Shown one piece after another: positions 20,225 to 31,033 of a stretch of DNA of 64,000 bases. A model generated the notes under the pieces. That model saw nothing but the letters and a program-made list of their open reading frames with translations. It was not told where the DNA came from and did not search any database. Origin of the DNA: Alentia gelatinosa. Taxonomy: Eukaryota; Annelida; Polychaeta; Phyllodocida; Polynoidae. Location of the stretch: NCBI GenBank assembly GCA_950022655.1, contig OX465579.1, positions 14,359,088 to 14,423,087 on the forward strand. Reading direction: 5' to 3'. How positions within the stretch are numbered: the stretch's first letter is position 1; every line of letters starts with the position of its first letter. Position numbers and translations under genes: made by a program.

Positions 20225-20515
20225 ATTATCTCACCCTTATGCATCAGCGGTATGGATTCTATTTGTGCACACTGTGCAGAAACTAATAGTTCGTGCACTC
20301 CGTGCCACCTGACTTGTTTTGAAAAAAGCGTTATTAATGATTTCCAGGTATATGGTAATAAGACATAGTGTGTGTGTGTCTGAATTACATATCTTCCTTG
20401 TTTTTCTGGTCGGAAATACGTACCTGGTTCTACGAACTCGGCCGATATTTGCGAACAAATCAACTCGGAACGGATTTCATTCAGGCACACTAACCATGTT
20501 TCCATATACTACCCG
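20222..20515 (-). mobile_element. DH-K element, copy 5
   Basis: HP2 starts TATTATCTCACCCTTATGCA, a terminus intermediate between the TATATACC and TATCTCACC types, and ends CCAGGTATATGGTAATA. HP1 apex is CCTGGTTCTACGAACTCGG. It closes the five-copy run. Confidence 0.8.
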
Positions 20516-20659
20516 TAGTGAGATTTATGTATAACCTCCGAGCACCTCGCTATATCCTTGGCTGTGAGCAGCTCCCTGGCTGTTGTCGGATAGAGTTAAT
20601 CCTCAATGAGGGAAGCTGTAAATGGCAGTGAATGTTGGTGAATGGCAGTCCCAGCTGGG

Positions 20660-22555
20660 CACCTTGAGGGACTCCCATAGACTGGCTCCAATCCCTGCAT
20701 CCTATGGCTACCCTCCTCCCTGGGATAGACTGGCTCCAGTCCCTGCATCCTATGGCTACCCTCCCTGCTGGGATATAGGCTCCAGTCCCTGCATCCTATG
20801 GCTACCCTCCTCGCTGGGATACAGGCTCCAGACCCTGCATCCTATGGCTACCCCCCTCTCTGGGATACAGGCTCCAGTCCCTGCATCCTATGGCTACCCT
20901 CCTCGCTGGAATACAGGCTCCAGTCCCTGCATCCTATGGCTACCCCCCTCTCTGGGATACAGGCTCCAGTCCCTGCATCCTATGGCTACCCTCCTCACTG
21001 GAATACAGGCTCCAGTCCCTGCATCCTATGGCTACCCTCCTCGCTGGGATACAGGCTCCAGTCCCTGCATCCTATGGCTACCTTCCTCACTGGAATACAG
21101 GCTCCAGTCCCTGCATCCTATGGCTACCCTCCTCCCTGGGATAGACTGGCTCCAGTCTCTGCATCCTATGGCTACCCTCCTCGCTGGGATACAGGCTCCA
21201 GTCCCTGCATCTCATGGCTACCCTCCTCGTTGGGATACAGGCTTCAGTGCCTGCATCCTATGTCTACCCTCCTCGCTGGGATAGACTGGCTCCAGTCCCT
21301 GCATCCTATGGCTACCCTCCTCGCTGGGATACAGGCTCCAGTGTCTGCATTCTATGGCTACCCTCCTCGCTGGGATAGACTGGCTCCAGTCCCTGCATCC
21401 TATGGCTACCCTCCTCGCTGGGATAGACTGGCTCCAGTCCCTGCATCCTATGTCTACCCTCCTTGTTGGGATACAGTCTCCAGTCCCTGCATCCTATGAC
21501 TACCCTCCTCGCTGGGATAGACTGGCTCCAGTCCCTGCATTCTATGGCTACCCTCCTCCCTGGGATAGACTGGCTCCAGTCCCTGCATCCTATAGCTACC
21601 CTCCTCCCTGGGATAGACTGGCTCCAGTCCCTGCATCCTATGGCTACCCTCCTCGCTGGGATAGACTGGCTCCAGTCCCTGCATCCTATGGCTACCCTCC
21701 TCGCTGGGATAGACTGGCTCCAGTCCCTGTATCCTATGGCTACCCTCCTCGCTGGGATAGACTGGCTCCAGTCCCTGCATCCTATGGCTACCCTCCTCGC
21801 TGGGAAAGACTGGCTCCAGTCCCTGCATCCTACGGCTACCCTCCTCGCTGGGATACAGGCTCCAGTCCCTGCATCTCATGGCTACCCTCCTCGTTGGGAT
21901 ACAGGCTTCAGTGCCTGCATCCTATGTCTACCCTCCTTGTTGGGATACAGGCTCCAGTCCCTGCATCCTATGACTACCCTCCTCACTGGGATAGACTGGC
22001 TCCAGTCCCTGCATTCTATGGCTACCCTCCTCCCTGGGATAGACTGGCTCCAGTCCCTGCATCCTATGGCTACCCTCCTCGCTGGGATAGACTGGCTCCA
22101 GTCCCTGCATCTTATGGCTACCCTCCTCCCTGGGATAGACTGGCTCCAGTCCCTGCATCCTATAGCTACCCTCCTCCCTGGGATAGACTGGCTCCAGTCC
22201 CTGCATCCTATGGCTACCCTCCTCGCTGGGATACAGGCTCCAGTCCCTGCATCCTATGGCTACCCTCCTCGCTGGGATACAGGCTCCAGTCCCTGCATCC
22301 TATGGCTACCCTCCTCACTGGGATACTGGCTCCAGTCCCTGCATCTTATGGCTACCCTCCTCGCTGGGATCGACTGGCTCCAGTCCCTGCATCCTATAGC
22401 TACCCTCCTCCCTGGGATACTGGCTCCAGTCCCTGCATCCTATGGCTACCCTCCTCGCTGGGATACTGTCTCCAGTCCCTGCATCCTATGGCTACCCTCC
22501 TCCCTGGGATAGACTAGCTCCAGTCCCTGCATTCTATGCCTACCCTCCTCGCAAG
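20660..22555 (+). repeat. 46/48-bp minisatellite, about 40 units
   Basis: Two interleaved unit types, GGGATACAGGCTCCAG (46 bp) and GGGATAGACTGGCTCCAG (48 bp), each followed by TCCCTGCATCCTATGGCTAC. Runs of the 48-bp type keep one frame open for up to 387 codons, and all frames read related peptides. There is no start context, splice signal or unique sequence to suggest a gene. Three units recur at 37980-38108. Confidence 0.97.
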
Positions 22556-22918
22556 GACACAGGGACTGGTACAATCGGTAATGGTGTTTGATTTCTGGCG
22601 CTGTTTAGCTCCAGTATTCCCAATACTCTCCATACAGATATCTTGTACTGGCTACTGGCCAGGATATCTGCTGGGAGATTGATACCTTCTCTCTTTGATC
22701 TCAATGGGGTCACAGTCGGGAGCAGGGAAAATCTATTGCTATGACAAGACAGGCGGCCCGAAACTGGAGGAGGGGGAGGGGTAGGAGGAGGTATAGGGTT
22801 ACAGGGACTGACTAGGGGGACATATACAAGAGGTTCTGTTCCTACTGGACAAGTCTTTGATTCATGGGCCAGTCAGAGAAGGATACATACTATGATGAAC
22901 TTAAATCTGATTGTGTTT
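22556..22918 (+). repeat. duplicated segment, copy A
   Basis: The segment after the minisatellite (TTTAGCTCCAGTATTCCCAA, CTCCATACAGATATC, GGATATCTGCTGGGAGATTG, GGGCCAGTCAGAGAAGGATA) recurs at 38109-38442, also directly after minisatellite units. Homology resumes beyond an insertion at 38788 (TTTAATCATTT, AATGTTCATAATCA, GAGCAAGTCT). Confidence 0.9.
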
Positions 22919-23074
22919 AATCATTTAATGAATGTTCATAATCACAGACTTGAGCAAGTCTAGGGCTCCCATAGACACGGACACCGGAACGTCTAGTGAC
23001 ATGAGCCGCTCCTACTACGGCCAGATACAAGGTGAAACATATTCACCTGGTTGGGACAACCTTACAGCCCAAGT

Positions 23075-23495
23075 TTGTTTCAATAGTAAACAGTGCAAGC
23101 AAGAACGGACTAAACGAAGTCTAATGTCTAGTTCTCATGAAACGGGACACACCATCTAGACGCCATCTAGACATGTCACTGAAACTAGTGAAACAGGTCC
23201 CAGATTATACAATTTTGCACCACCTGACAACCATTGGACATGCTCTGACGCCCCCGACTATTTCAGGCGTGCTTGAATCGGTCGTCTAAACAGGCCTCAA
23301 TCCTATAAAAACTTGTATAGTCATCAGTGTAAACACCCAGGTACATTCTGAGACCGACGGCTTTTGCGGTGGACATTGCCACCGCCAGACGACTATTGGC
23401 CTGCCGATCTACAGTAGCCACGTATTTAGTGGTCTCGTGTAAACGCCGGGTGCGGCCTATAATAGTCGGTTTGGAGCTCAGCGGACGCCGGGCCT
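23075..23495. mobile_element. P3-type element, decayed copy
   Basis: It contains CAGTGCAAGCAAGAACGGAC and CTAATGTCTAGTTCTCATGA, shared with 60555-60605. It ends with GTCTCGTGTAAACGCCGGG, the P3 terminus. Just beyond, GCGGACGCCGGGCCTA resembles a P1 end. The left terminus is not clear. Confidence 0.55.
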
Positions 23496-23499
23496 ATTT

Positions 23500-24105
23500 T
23501 TTTCATTCAAGTGCACTCAGTATAATATGTGGGTATGCGAAAATTCTATAAAAAAATGGTTATTAAGTGTGTCACTTAACAGCATAGGTATATAATTATG
23601 CCCCTTGGACGGCCTATATGTATTTGGTCTCTTAACACAAAAAGATCATTTATAAGGTGATTTAGGAATACTTTGTCCTAACTAGATGCGACTCAATTTT
23701 TCTAGAATTATGTAATTTTATCAGAACAGAAATACATCCATCGTGCAGCAAAATGATATGTTAAATAAATACAGGGAGTAAGACCACCTCATTTGCCATG
23801 GCGTTATTTCGCCTTAAACGGACATTAGTATTTTAATGACAACATAATGTGTGTTTTATCTTCATCCCCTCATGCCTGCTTTGGAGGCTGAGGTAGTAGA
23901 CCTCTCAGTACTTTTTGCCCGGTGCATTATACCAGGTTATGCCCAGATTCTGAGGCTGAACGAGCTTGGGGCTGTGTGGCTTCTCGACCGGGAGCCTCTA
24001 AATTATACTTGATGGGCCATCCTTACAGAAATCAATGCCCGTTATGCCGACCTAGGGCCAATGCCTCACACGTCCCACCCTTAGACTTCCCTGCTCTACC
24101 ACAAT
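23500..24105. other. unassigned DNA
   Basis: AT-rich, then mixed composition. No exon or repeat copy is supported. Confidence 0.4.
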
Positions 24106-24109
24106 GCAT

Positions 24110-24629
24110 ATTTATAGAGAACGTCCTGACCATGGCGTACAGGCTACAAAACGAGATGAACATTAACGGGGAATACGGAACGAGGCTTTTACGCCGAGTT
24201 CCGTATTCACCGTTAATGTTCATCAAGTTTTGTAGCATGTACGGCATGGTGGGGCGTTCTGTATTTATTATATACCTGTAAATGTTGAAATGTAACCAGA
24301 ACTTACTGTAAATACAAGAATTACGACGAATTCGTAAATCCACCAATAGCGCAACGTTGTCAGTACACTCTTATACGGGTATAAGAGTGTACTGTTCAAC
24401 GTGTTCAATTCACTTAGCAACGTGCGTCAACCTGTTCAATTCACATAGCAACGTGCGTCAACGTGTTCAGTATACATAGCAACGTGTGTCAACGTGTTCA
24501 GTATACATAGCAACGTGCGTTGAACGTGTTCAGTACACTGCTATACGGAACCCGGTGCAGTATAATATTTATACATTATACGGCAAAACGGTGCGTATTT
24601 ACGATATATACGTCATGGGTATATAATAA
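24110..24629 (+). mobile_element. DH-K element, copy 6 (long form)
   Basis: HP1 (24110-24258) folds AGAACGTCCTGACCATG and GAACATTAACGG against CCGTTAATGTTC and CATGGTGGGGCGTTCT, apex GAGGCTTTTACGCCGAG. HP2 runs from TTATTATATACCTG to CATGGGTATATAATAAA and includes four short units reading CACGTTGCTATGTGAATTG in reverse complement or near variants. Confidence 0.85.
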
Positions 24630-24759
24630 AGTATGTAAACCAATACAGGATCTCTATTCATCTCAGCCTGGTAGAAACATCATATGTTTGATATTAAGAA
24701 CTCATACTCAACAGGAATGTAAGTAGCGTAACTCATACCCAGTGAGTGATTAACCGATT

Positions 24760-25041
24760 ATTACTTTATATCTATAGGCGAATGTCTTACTTTTACTGAC
24801 CAGGAGGACAAATTATACGTGACTACGTGACCACTCATTCTTCTATTCAGTGAGTTTTAGAATGTCATTTCTAATGATTTCTTGATATATAATGATAAAG
24901 AGATAAGTAAGTGTGACTGAATTCTATCTGTTCCTCGATATTTTGGTTAGAAATACTCACCCCGTTCTTCGAACTCTGTATTTCCGACCAAAATATCTCT
25001 GAACAGATTCCATTCAGTCACACTAACCATGTCTCTATATG
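24760..25041 (-). mobile_element. DH-K element, copy 7
   Basis: HP2: TTTATATCTATAGGCGAATG to TTTCTTGATATATAATGATA. HP1 apex: CCCGTTCTTCGAACTC. It is closely related to copy 3. The terminal TATATGATATG abuts DH-H copy 2. Confidence 0.8.
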
Positions 25042-25046
25042 ATATG

Positions 25047-25212
25047 TTCAGGCTAAGATATAATCAGAAACGTATTTGTGTTTTGGTCATCTCGTTTAGA
25101 GCGCTTAGGAATATTCACTTGGCTATCGCCTCCTTCATATTAATGTGCACTCCAAACTCGAAGATGAATGGAGACACAGACCAAACACTCATCAATATAT
25201 TTCTTAATACAG
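25047..25212. mobile_element. DH-H element, copy 2 (HP1 plus one foot)
   Basis: AGGCTAAGATATAATCAGAA is followed by a hairpin with apex TTCACTTGGCTATCGCCTCC and right arm CACTCCAAACTCGAAGATGA. Confidence 0.7.
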
Positions 25213-25317
25213 GATCTATATACATATATATCTAGGAACATTAGCTACAGTGTTTATACCAAGGCTCATATTCATATTGCTATTTACTTGTTTATATAAG
25301 GAAATAGTATACAAGGT

Positions 25318-25558
25318 CATTGATATATTTAGGAAAAATATCCAATGGGATTATATCAGAAATGTTAGCCCATTTATATAGTCAATGTGAATGGTGAGAT
25401 AAATTCAGAAACCCATTCAAGTTTATGGTTCAAGCTCGATCCCATCTCCTTTGAATCGCTATGTAATTCACGCGGCTTCACCTTGTGAACTACTATGTGA
25501 TTCAAACGTGATGGGATATGAGCTCTGACCCTAAACTTTCATAGTTTCCTCTATAGTA
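25318..25558 (-). mobile_element. DH-F element, copy 2
   Basis: The left part of HP2 is lost. The remaining HP2 has ATATTTAGG...TCCAATGGGATTATATCAG...GGTGAGATAAA. HP1 is complete, with apex CGGCTTCACCTTGTG and outer arm TGACCCTAAACTTTC. Confidence 0.8.
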
Positions 25559-25559
25559 A

Positions 25560-25680
25560 ACTCCAGTTCAGCTGTTTTAATCTATTGATAGTCTTGAGAC
25601 ACCTGGTGTTTTGTCTGGCGCCAGGTGCAAGATGGCCGCCTCCATAGCACAATAGCTATTTGCCCTATACAGGTACACGG
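25560..25680 (+). repeat. interspersed repeat R, copy 1
   Basis: CTATTGATAGTCTTGAG...AAGATGGCCGCCTCCATAGC, ACAATAGCTATTTGCCCTAT. Relatives lie at 37505-37700 and, inverted, at 52190-52370. Confidence 0.65.
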
Positions 25681-25982
25681 CCTATGTGCCATTAGTTCTC
25701 AGTGCGCAGTATCTGTGCCTCATTGTCCATACTCAAGCCTTGTTTGATGACGATGGCTCAGCAATTAAGGCGAACAAAAGAGAAAACGTTATGATTTGAA
25801 AAAGGACCTAGGAAAATGTGTTTTGATTGACGACCACTTGTCAGTGGTGTAACATAATCACCAGACTTTGTCAGTTGAGTCTCAATTCATCAACAAGACG
25901 AGAAATGCGTTCTTTGTGGCATTTGATAAATCCAACACTGCCTGTTGCAGTTTGTATCATTAAGATTTTATTCAGACAATAT

Positions 25983-26230
25983 GTGTAAGCGGGCACTTTG
26001 GCCCGGAACGGAGGGTGCCCGCTTACTTATGGTTAAAATCAACTTTTTTTCATATACGAAATAAATACCAATAGCACCCCAAGAGGTGTGAGGTGCGAAT
26101 TTCTCGAAGTATAAGAAAAATTAATACCATTGGAATAAACATCTAATAGAGGGAACTGTTCCGAGCAAAGGTTGTTCGTTAATGCGGGGTGTCCACGTAA
26201 GCAAGGTGTCCGTTAGGCGGGATTCTACTG
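25983..26230. mobile_element. pogo/Tigger-like MITE, copy 1 (left end eroded)
   Basis: GTAAGCGGGCACTTTGGCC at left; GGCGGGATTCTACTG at right. It includes TAATAGAGGGAACTGTTCCG, as do other copies. The CAGTAGAACCC type of end with a TA target resembles Tc1/mariner pogo-Tigger MITEs. Confidence 0.6.
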
Positions 26231-26680
26231 TAAATGTGAAAAGACGTGCGATCGGCTGAGCGACTACTGTAAATGTGCTACATGTCTGTGCCTAAGATGA
26301 AGGCTTGTTTTGGTAAAAGTCTTCAAGTTTGATTCCATATTCTACACATACATAAAACATTATTAATCTAACACTATTACCCTTATTCTTATTAGTACTC
26401 TTGCATTTTGTATTCACACAAAGCGATGCCTTGATCGTTGCAAACCCTCGAGATAAGAGATTAACATAAATCCGCTTTGCGTGTTACATTAATATTTCAG
26501 GCTAAATCTATTTGGTTGATGGTGGTTACACGGTAGAAACAGCCTGAGGGTGTTATGGTGGGATTGAACCTGTGAAATAACCCTTTATGCGAAGCAGACT
26601 GGCCCGACCTTGAACTCATCCGGCGTTTACACGAGACGGTTACATGGCCGGCGATTATGGCAGTATGACGAAGTGTATAG
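26231..26680. other. unassigned DNA with a P3 terminus fragment
   Basis: CCGGCGTTTACACGAGACGG at about 26620-26640 matches the P3 end. The rest is unrecognised. A P4 element starts at 26685. Confidence 0.5.
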
Positions 26681-26684
26681 CTTA

Positions 26685-27210
26685 AGCCTATAAGACATGG
26701 ACCGGCTGTGCCCGATTCTACCTTTGCCCGACGGATCCGTCGGGTCTGTGACAATCTGCGTCAATCGGGCCGATGTACACACTTCACCGACCCGATTTTA
26801 TTACCTTTCCCGAGGTGTCGGGCATTACTACCATGTCAGATATGACCGACTCTCACCAACCTTAAGATTTCAATGTACGCACTTTCACCGACTGTTTCCG
26901 ATTCTGAGCAGGCCGTTTAAATAGTGATACTACCCATTCCCCAGTCCAATTTATAAATGTTTTATATCGATTTGCAGGGGAGACATAAGCGATTATAGAT
27001 CTGAAAACTGTTATCTAATATCCTAACTAGAACGGCAGCTCTCTTTGATCTTATTCAGGGTAGATCTACGAAGTTGTAAAAGGAGGAGGTGTGATCGGGA
27101 ATAGTGGATGTCGGTGTCTTATAAGTATAAGACATCGAAAATTTATTCCCGACTCTCACCGAGCCGATGATCGGGATGAATCGGGAACAAATTTCGGTGT
27201 CTTATAAGCT
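26685..27210 (-). mobile_element. P4 element, copy 1 (TTA duplication)
   Basis: TTA lies at 26682-26684 and 27211-27213. The ends are AGCCTATAAGACATGG and CGGTGTCTTATAAGCT. It has two lobes: a long one with the perfect palindrome CCGACGGATCCGTCGG at about 26730, and a short foldback (27115-27210) that starts with internal copies of the terminus back to back (GGTGTCTTATAAGTATAAGA). About 526 bp, no ORF. Confidence 0.85.
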
Positions 27211-27448
27211 TTATATAATTACTATAATTTAAGCGATTTGAACCGTTATAAAGGAACTCAGGTATTTAAGTAGGATCACGTATGTCGCGTGTTGATGCTG
27301 TGGAGGGATCTCATGAAGCGTAGTTGCCTATAATACTTCGAATCCTATGAATATGAATTTGGTTCTGATTTTATCCCACTTCCATAGAGTAAAGAATTCA
27401 GCAATTTATATTCACAAAGTAATTTAAGCCATAAGGCTATATTTGTGC

Positions 27449-27449
<1 letters not shown>

Positions 27450-27497
<48 letters not shown>

Positions 27498-27504
27498 TAT
27501 ATAC

Positions 27505-27547
<43 letters not shown>

Positions 27548-27613
27548 CATACATACATACATACATACATACATGTACATACATACATACATACATACAT
27601 ACATACATACATG
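27450..27613. repeat. (TA)n and (ACAT)n microsatellite
   Basis: TA runs with interruptions to 27540, then ACAT tetranucleotides to 27613. All ORFs here are repeat translations. Confidence 0.97.
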
Positions 27614-27938
27614 TACTTCCATACTGTAGCATACAGTTCGCCGCTATCTAGCCTATGTATCATTGCTGTGTACATAGTGTGACAGCCATATAATGTACCT
27701 TCATCGTACCATCATTCCCCGTTAGCTAATCCATCTTGAAGTCACGAGAGAATACTGTTAGATATTTTCTTCACTACTAAAATGGGTGTTCTTTTCAAAG
27801 TTGACTGAACGGCAAAATAACACCGGGCCCAAGTCGTCGGCCTCTGCGAGAAGTCCCCAGCAATAGTAGGATAGAAAGCTGAATATATCTAGTTTCTGTT
27901 CTGTTTTGCGGTTCTGTGCCTTCAATAGATTATATATA

Positions 27939-28220
27939 CTATCAAGAGACGTCTCGAGTTTGAGTCTGAGTTTATTTATGCCACGCATTTTGTTGGCTCC
28001 GTAATGTCACTCGTCTTCGACTCGTGAAATTATGGAGCCAACAAAATGCGTGGCATAAATAAACTCAATCTCAAACGAGTGGCGTCTAGATTTTATCCCA
28101 CCCCGTTTCCATATTTTTTCAGTATCAGAAAGTAGTGGCATAAACAACACTTTATGTCACTACCCGTGACATAAACAAATCCCATGTTAAGCCTATGGCG
28201 TTTTATTAGGGGTAGGATAA
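27939..28220 (+). mobile_element. DH-C element, copy 1
   Basis: HP1 starts CTATCAAGAGACGTC and folds GCATTTTGTTGGCTCC against GGAGCCAACAAAATGCG, apex CACTCGTCTTCGACTCGTG. HP2: TATCCCACCCCGTTTCC to GGGGTAGGATAA, with CATGTTAAGCCTATGG and a TTTATGTCACTACCCGTGA foldback. A nearly identical copy lies at 43141. Confidence 0.9.
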
Positions 28221-28540
28221 AATCATTTAAACACATAACACCCAGTTCTAATCAAGTCCTATATCACACGTAGGAATTCCCTTGTCTATTATCTATGCAT
28301 GTCTGGACTAGAGACTCATGTGTCGTGGTGCCCTAACAAGTGACGGAATCCATGCAGAGCGAACCTTTGCCAACACGCTAAATTGCCAGGCGAACCTCGC
28401 TGCCAATAAATCACAGCATGGTCGTCTCGGGGGAGGTTGTGTTTGGATGAGAAACACATAAAGACTGATTGCGGTGTACAGTGTGGAGTGAAACTGTAAC
28501 AAGGACGTACAGCGATGATACCTCCCTCAGCAAAGTGGCC

Positions 28541-29709
28541 TCTAAAGTGGAATTCACACGGTGGGCTTTATGTACCTAACAGGGTATTTGTCTGAGACAA
28601 ATCCTGCTGAGATTCTCTAATGGAACACAATCTCTTTGTTGAAATTGAGGAGTTTTATTTCCCGGAGACAAGGTTTTCCCCGGCAATTATCGGCGATAAT
28701 TCCCACTAGCGAGGTACAATATCACATTAGATTTTGATTTTAAGCACGTTTAGAATTCATAGGGGCATTTTGGTGAGACAAATAGACCCACTGCTGAGTC
28801 GCCGACTATGTACCTGCCCTAGCCAATAAGAGGCCAGAAAACATGATTGCATGCTTGTAACACCCCTCACCTCAAGGGTACTTGAGTCTCAGGGTGAGTG
28901 TTTACTAGGACTATGTCTGAGATTATGTACCAGCTTGTGTTCCTCCATGTGAATCCGATTCGCCATTTTTTCTTGAGACTGGAAAAACCACCTTGCCTTG
29001 AGAATTCTGTACCTAAAAGGGAATTGTCTGAGTGTGAATCCCACTTTAGGAAAAGTGTCTGAGACGAGGGGAAAGTTGTGAAGTACACCTTTCTCAGGTA
29101 CATGAGTCTCTACATGTGAATCCCACTTTAGGACAATTGTCTGAGGCTAGGGGAAAGATGTGAAGTACATCTTTCTCAGGTACATTAGTCTCTATATGTG
29201 AATCCCACTTTAGGAGAATTGTCTGAGGTTAGGGGAAAGTTGTGAAGTACACCTTTCTCAGGTACATTAGTCTCTACATGTGAATCCCACTTTAGGACAA
29301 TTGTCTGAGGCTAGGGGAAAGATGTGAAGTACATCTTTCTCAGGTACATTAGTCTCTATATGTGAATCCCACTTTAGGAGAATTGTCTGAGGTTAGGGGA
29401 AAGTTGTGAAGTACACCTTTCTCAGGTACATTAGTCTCTACATGTGAATCCCACTTTAGGGGAATTGTCTGAGGCTAGTGGAAAATTGTGAAGTATACCT
29501 TTCTCAGGTACATAAGTCTCTATATGTGAATCCTGCTTTAGGAGAATTGTCTGAGACTAGGGGAAAGGTGTGAAGTACACCCGTCTCAGGTACATTAGTC
29601 TCTACGTTTCAATCCCACTTTAGGAGAATTGTCTGAGTCTTGGGGAAAGGTGTGAAGTACACCCATCTCAGGTACATTAGTCTCTAAGTGTGAATCCCGC
29701 TTTAGGAGA
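28541..29709 (+). mobile_element. 82-bp minisatellite bounded by inverted repeats
   Basis: The left end TAAAGTGGAATTCACAC matches the right end GTGTGAATCCCGCTTTA in inverse. From about 29000 to 29700 there are about eight units of 82 bp, each with GTGAATCCCACTTTAGGA and TTCTCAGGTACATTAGTCTC. In the middle of the array, units alternate between GAGGCTAGGGGAAAGATG and GAGGTTAGGGGAAAGTTG types, i.e. a 164-bp dimer. The unit itself contains the terminal inverted repeat sequence. Confidence 0.75.
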
Positions 29710-29716
29710 ATAATCT

Positions 29717-29743
29717 GGTCAACTGCCCCGATATTAGGTGACC
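29717..29743. mobile_element. P1 fragment
   Basis: GGTCAACTGCCCCGATATTA is the P1 interior. It is cut off where P2 copy 3 begins. Confidence 0.7.
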
Positions 29744-29744
29744 T

Positions 29745-30173
29745 TAAAGGGTGGCATCCACCAACCACAACAAGGCTATGACAAGCGCCCACAAGAAAGT
29801 TCCAATCGGCACTTGTCGCAGCCTTGTCGTAACAAGGGGGTCTTTACGACAGCATTGTCAGGGCGTGTTGGGAAGTGCACGCTCCACCAAAATATCCTAT
29901 CGTAGACTTCTGCGACACGCTCCCAACACGCCATGACACTCCACGACAAAAGTTCAGTCGTAGGAAAAATCGAACATGTTCGATTTTGTCGTAACCTTTT
30001 CAGAAGGCTCCTGACAAGCTTCCAATCGTGGCCTTCTCGTGGCCTTGTCATAGACTCTTGTCGGGAACTGGGGTCCACCAACCATGACAAGGCCTCCAAT
30101 CGTAGGCCAATAATGGACCTTGTCGGGAAGCCATTGTCGTAGCCTTGTCGTGGTTGGTGGACGCCCGCCTTTA
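29745..30173. mobile_element. P2 MITE, copy 3
   Basis: Ends are AAAGGGTGGCATCCACCAAC and GTTGGTGGACGCCCGCCTT. The interior has CACGCTCCACCAAAATATCC and GAACATGTTCGAT. It follows a P1 fragment directly, the third P1-P2 pairing in the window. Confidence 0.8.
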
Positions 30174-30505
30174 CACTGGCCACATTGTGGTGAAACATAG
30201 TCAAGCAGTCAGCCGTGATTTGTTGCACTTTGAAGGTTTTCACGGCAGTCATTACTCTTGGCGCTAACAACTAGACCCTCTGTGGATTATTGATGGACCA
30301 ATTAACGTTGATGGTGATGATAATTACCTGGGCGCTGAGCAGTTAGCCACTGCTTTTGTGAGATAAAACGGCAAACAATGATTAAATTACTTTTCCATTC
30401 TTTGTACGATAACAGCTCCTAAGTTACGCTGAGTAAATGCTCTTGAAATGAACATTCCTAATTAAGCGAAGTAACGTTGTATTTCATCTTCAGAGAAATT
30501 CTTGC
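30174..30505. other. unassigned DNA
   Basis: No feature supported. Confidence 0.4.
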
Positions 30506-30507
30506 TT

Positions 30508-30720
30508 TTATTATATACCTATGCAGTATATTCGATCATTACGTACTACTGCTCCCTGTGCAGTATAAGTTGTGTACTGAACCCTGTGCAGTACGTTGTT
30601 ATATTGAACACGTTGCTATGTGGCACATGTTGCTACATGTACTGTACAGGTTGACGACTTGTTGCCATATATACTGAATACATAGGTCAAACGTTGCTGT
30701 AATGAACACATTGAAATACC
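30508..30720 (-). mobile_element. DH-K element, copy 8 (HP2 only)
   Basis: TATTATATACCTATGCAGTA, CTCCCTGTGCAGTATAAGTT and GAACCCTGTGCAGTACGTTG match copies 11, 12 and 18. The right side decays and HP1 is absent. Confidence 0.7.
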
Positions 30721-30780
30721 AGTATCACAGTGTATTGAAGACGATAAATCGACTAAATTATGATTAACATGGTAAGTCTT

Positions 30781-30794
30781 GAGAGATAGAGAGA

Positions 30795-30868
<74 letters not shown>

Positions 30869-30873
30869 AAGAG
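30781..30873. repeat. (GA)n microsatellite
   Basis: A near-pure GA run of about 90 bp. Confidence 0.97.
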
Positions 30874-31033
30874 ATCATGGAGAATGACACTCATCATATG
30901 GTTCCATCTCAAACCTGACACGACATATCTGACTTCTTTTAGATATAAAATATACTGAAGGTTTAAGAAATGACAGCCCATTGTGTATTCTCTGGTGCTC
31001 TTTATCATCGGACCTCCCTCCTCTTGCTTACAG

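Noticed and set aside
20622..22517. Long open frames (up to 387 codons) over the 46/48-bp minisatellite
   Set aside because: All frames and even the minus strand are open because the unit lacks stops. The peptides are pure repeat translations and no unique sequence, start context or splice site is present.
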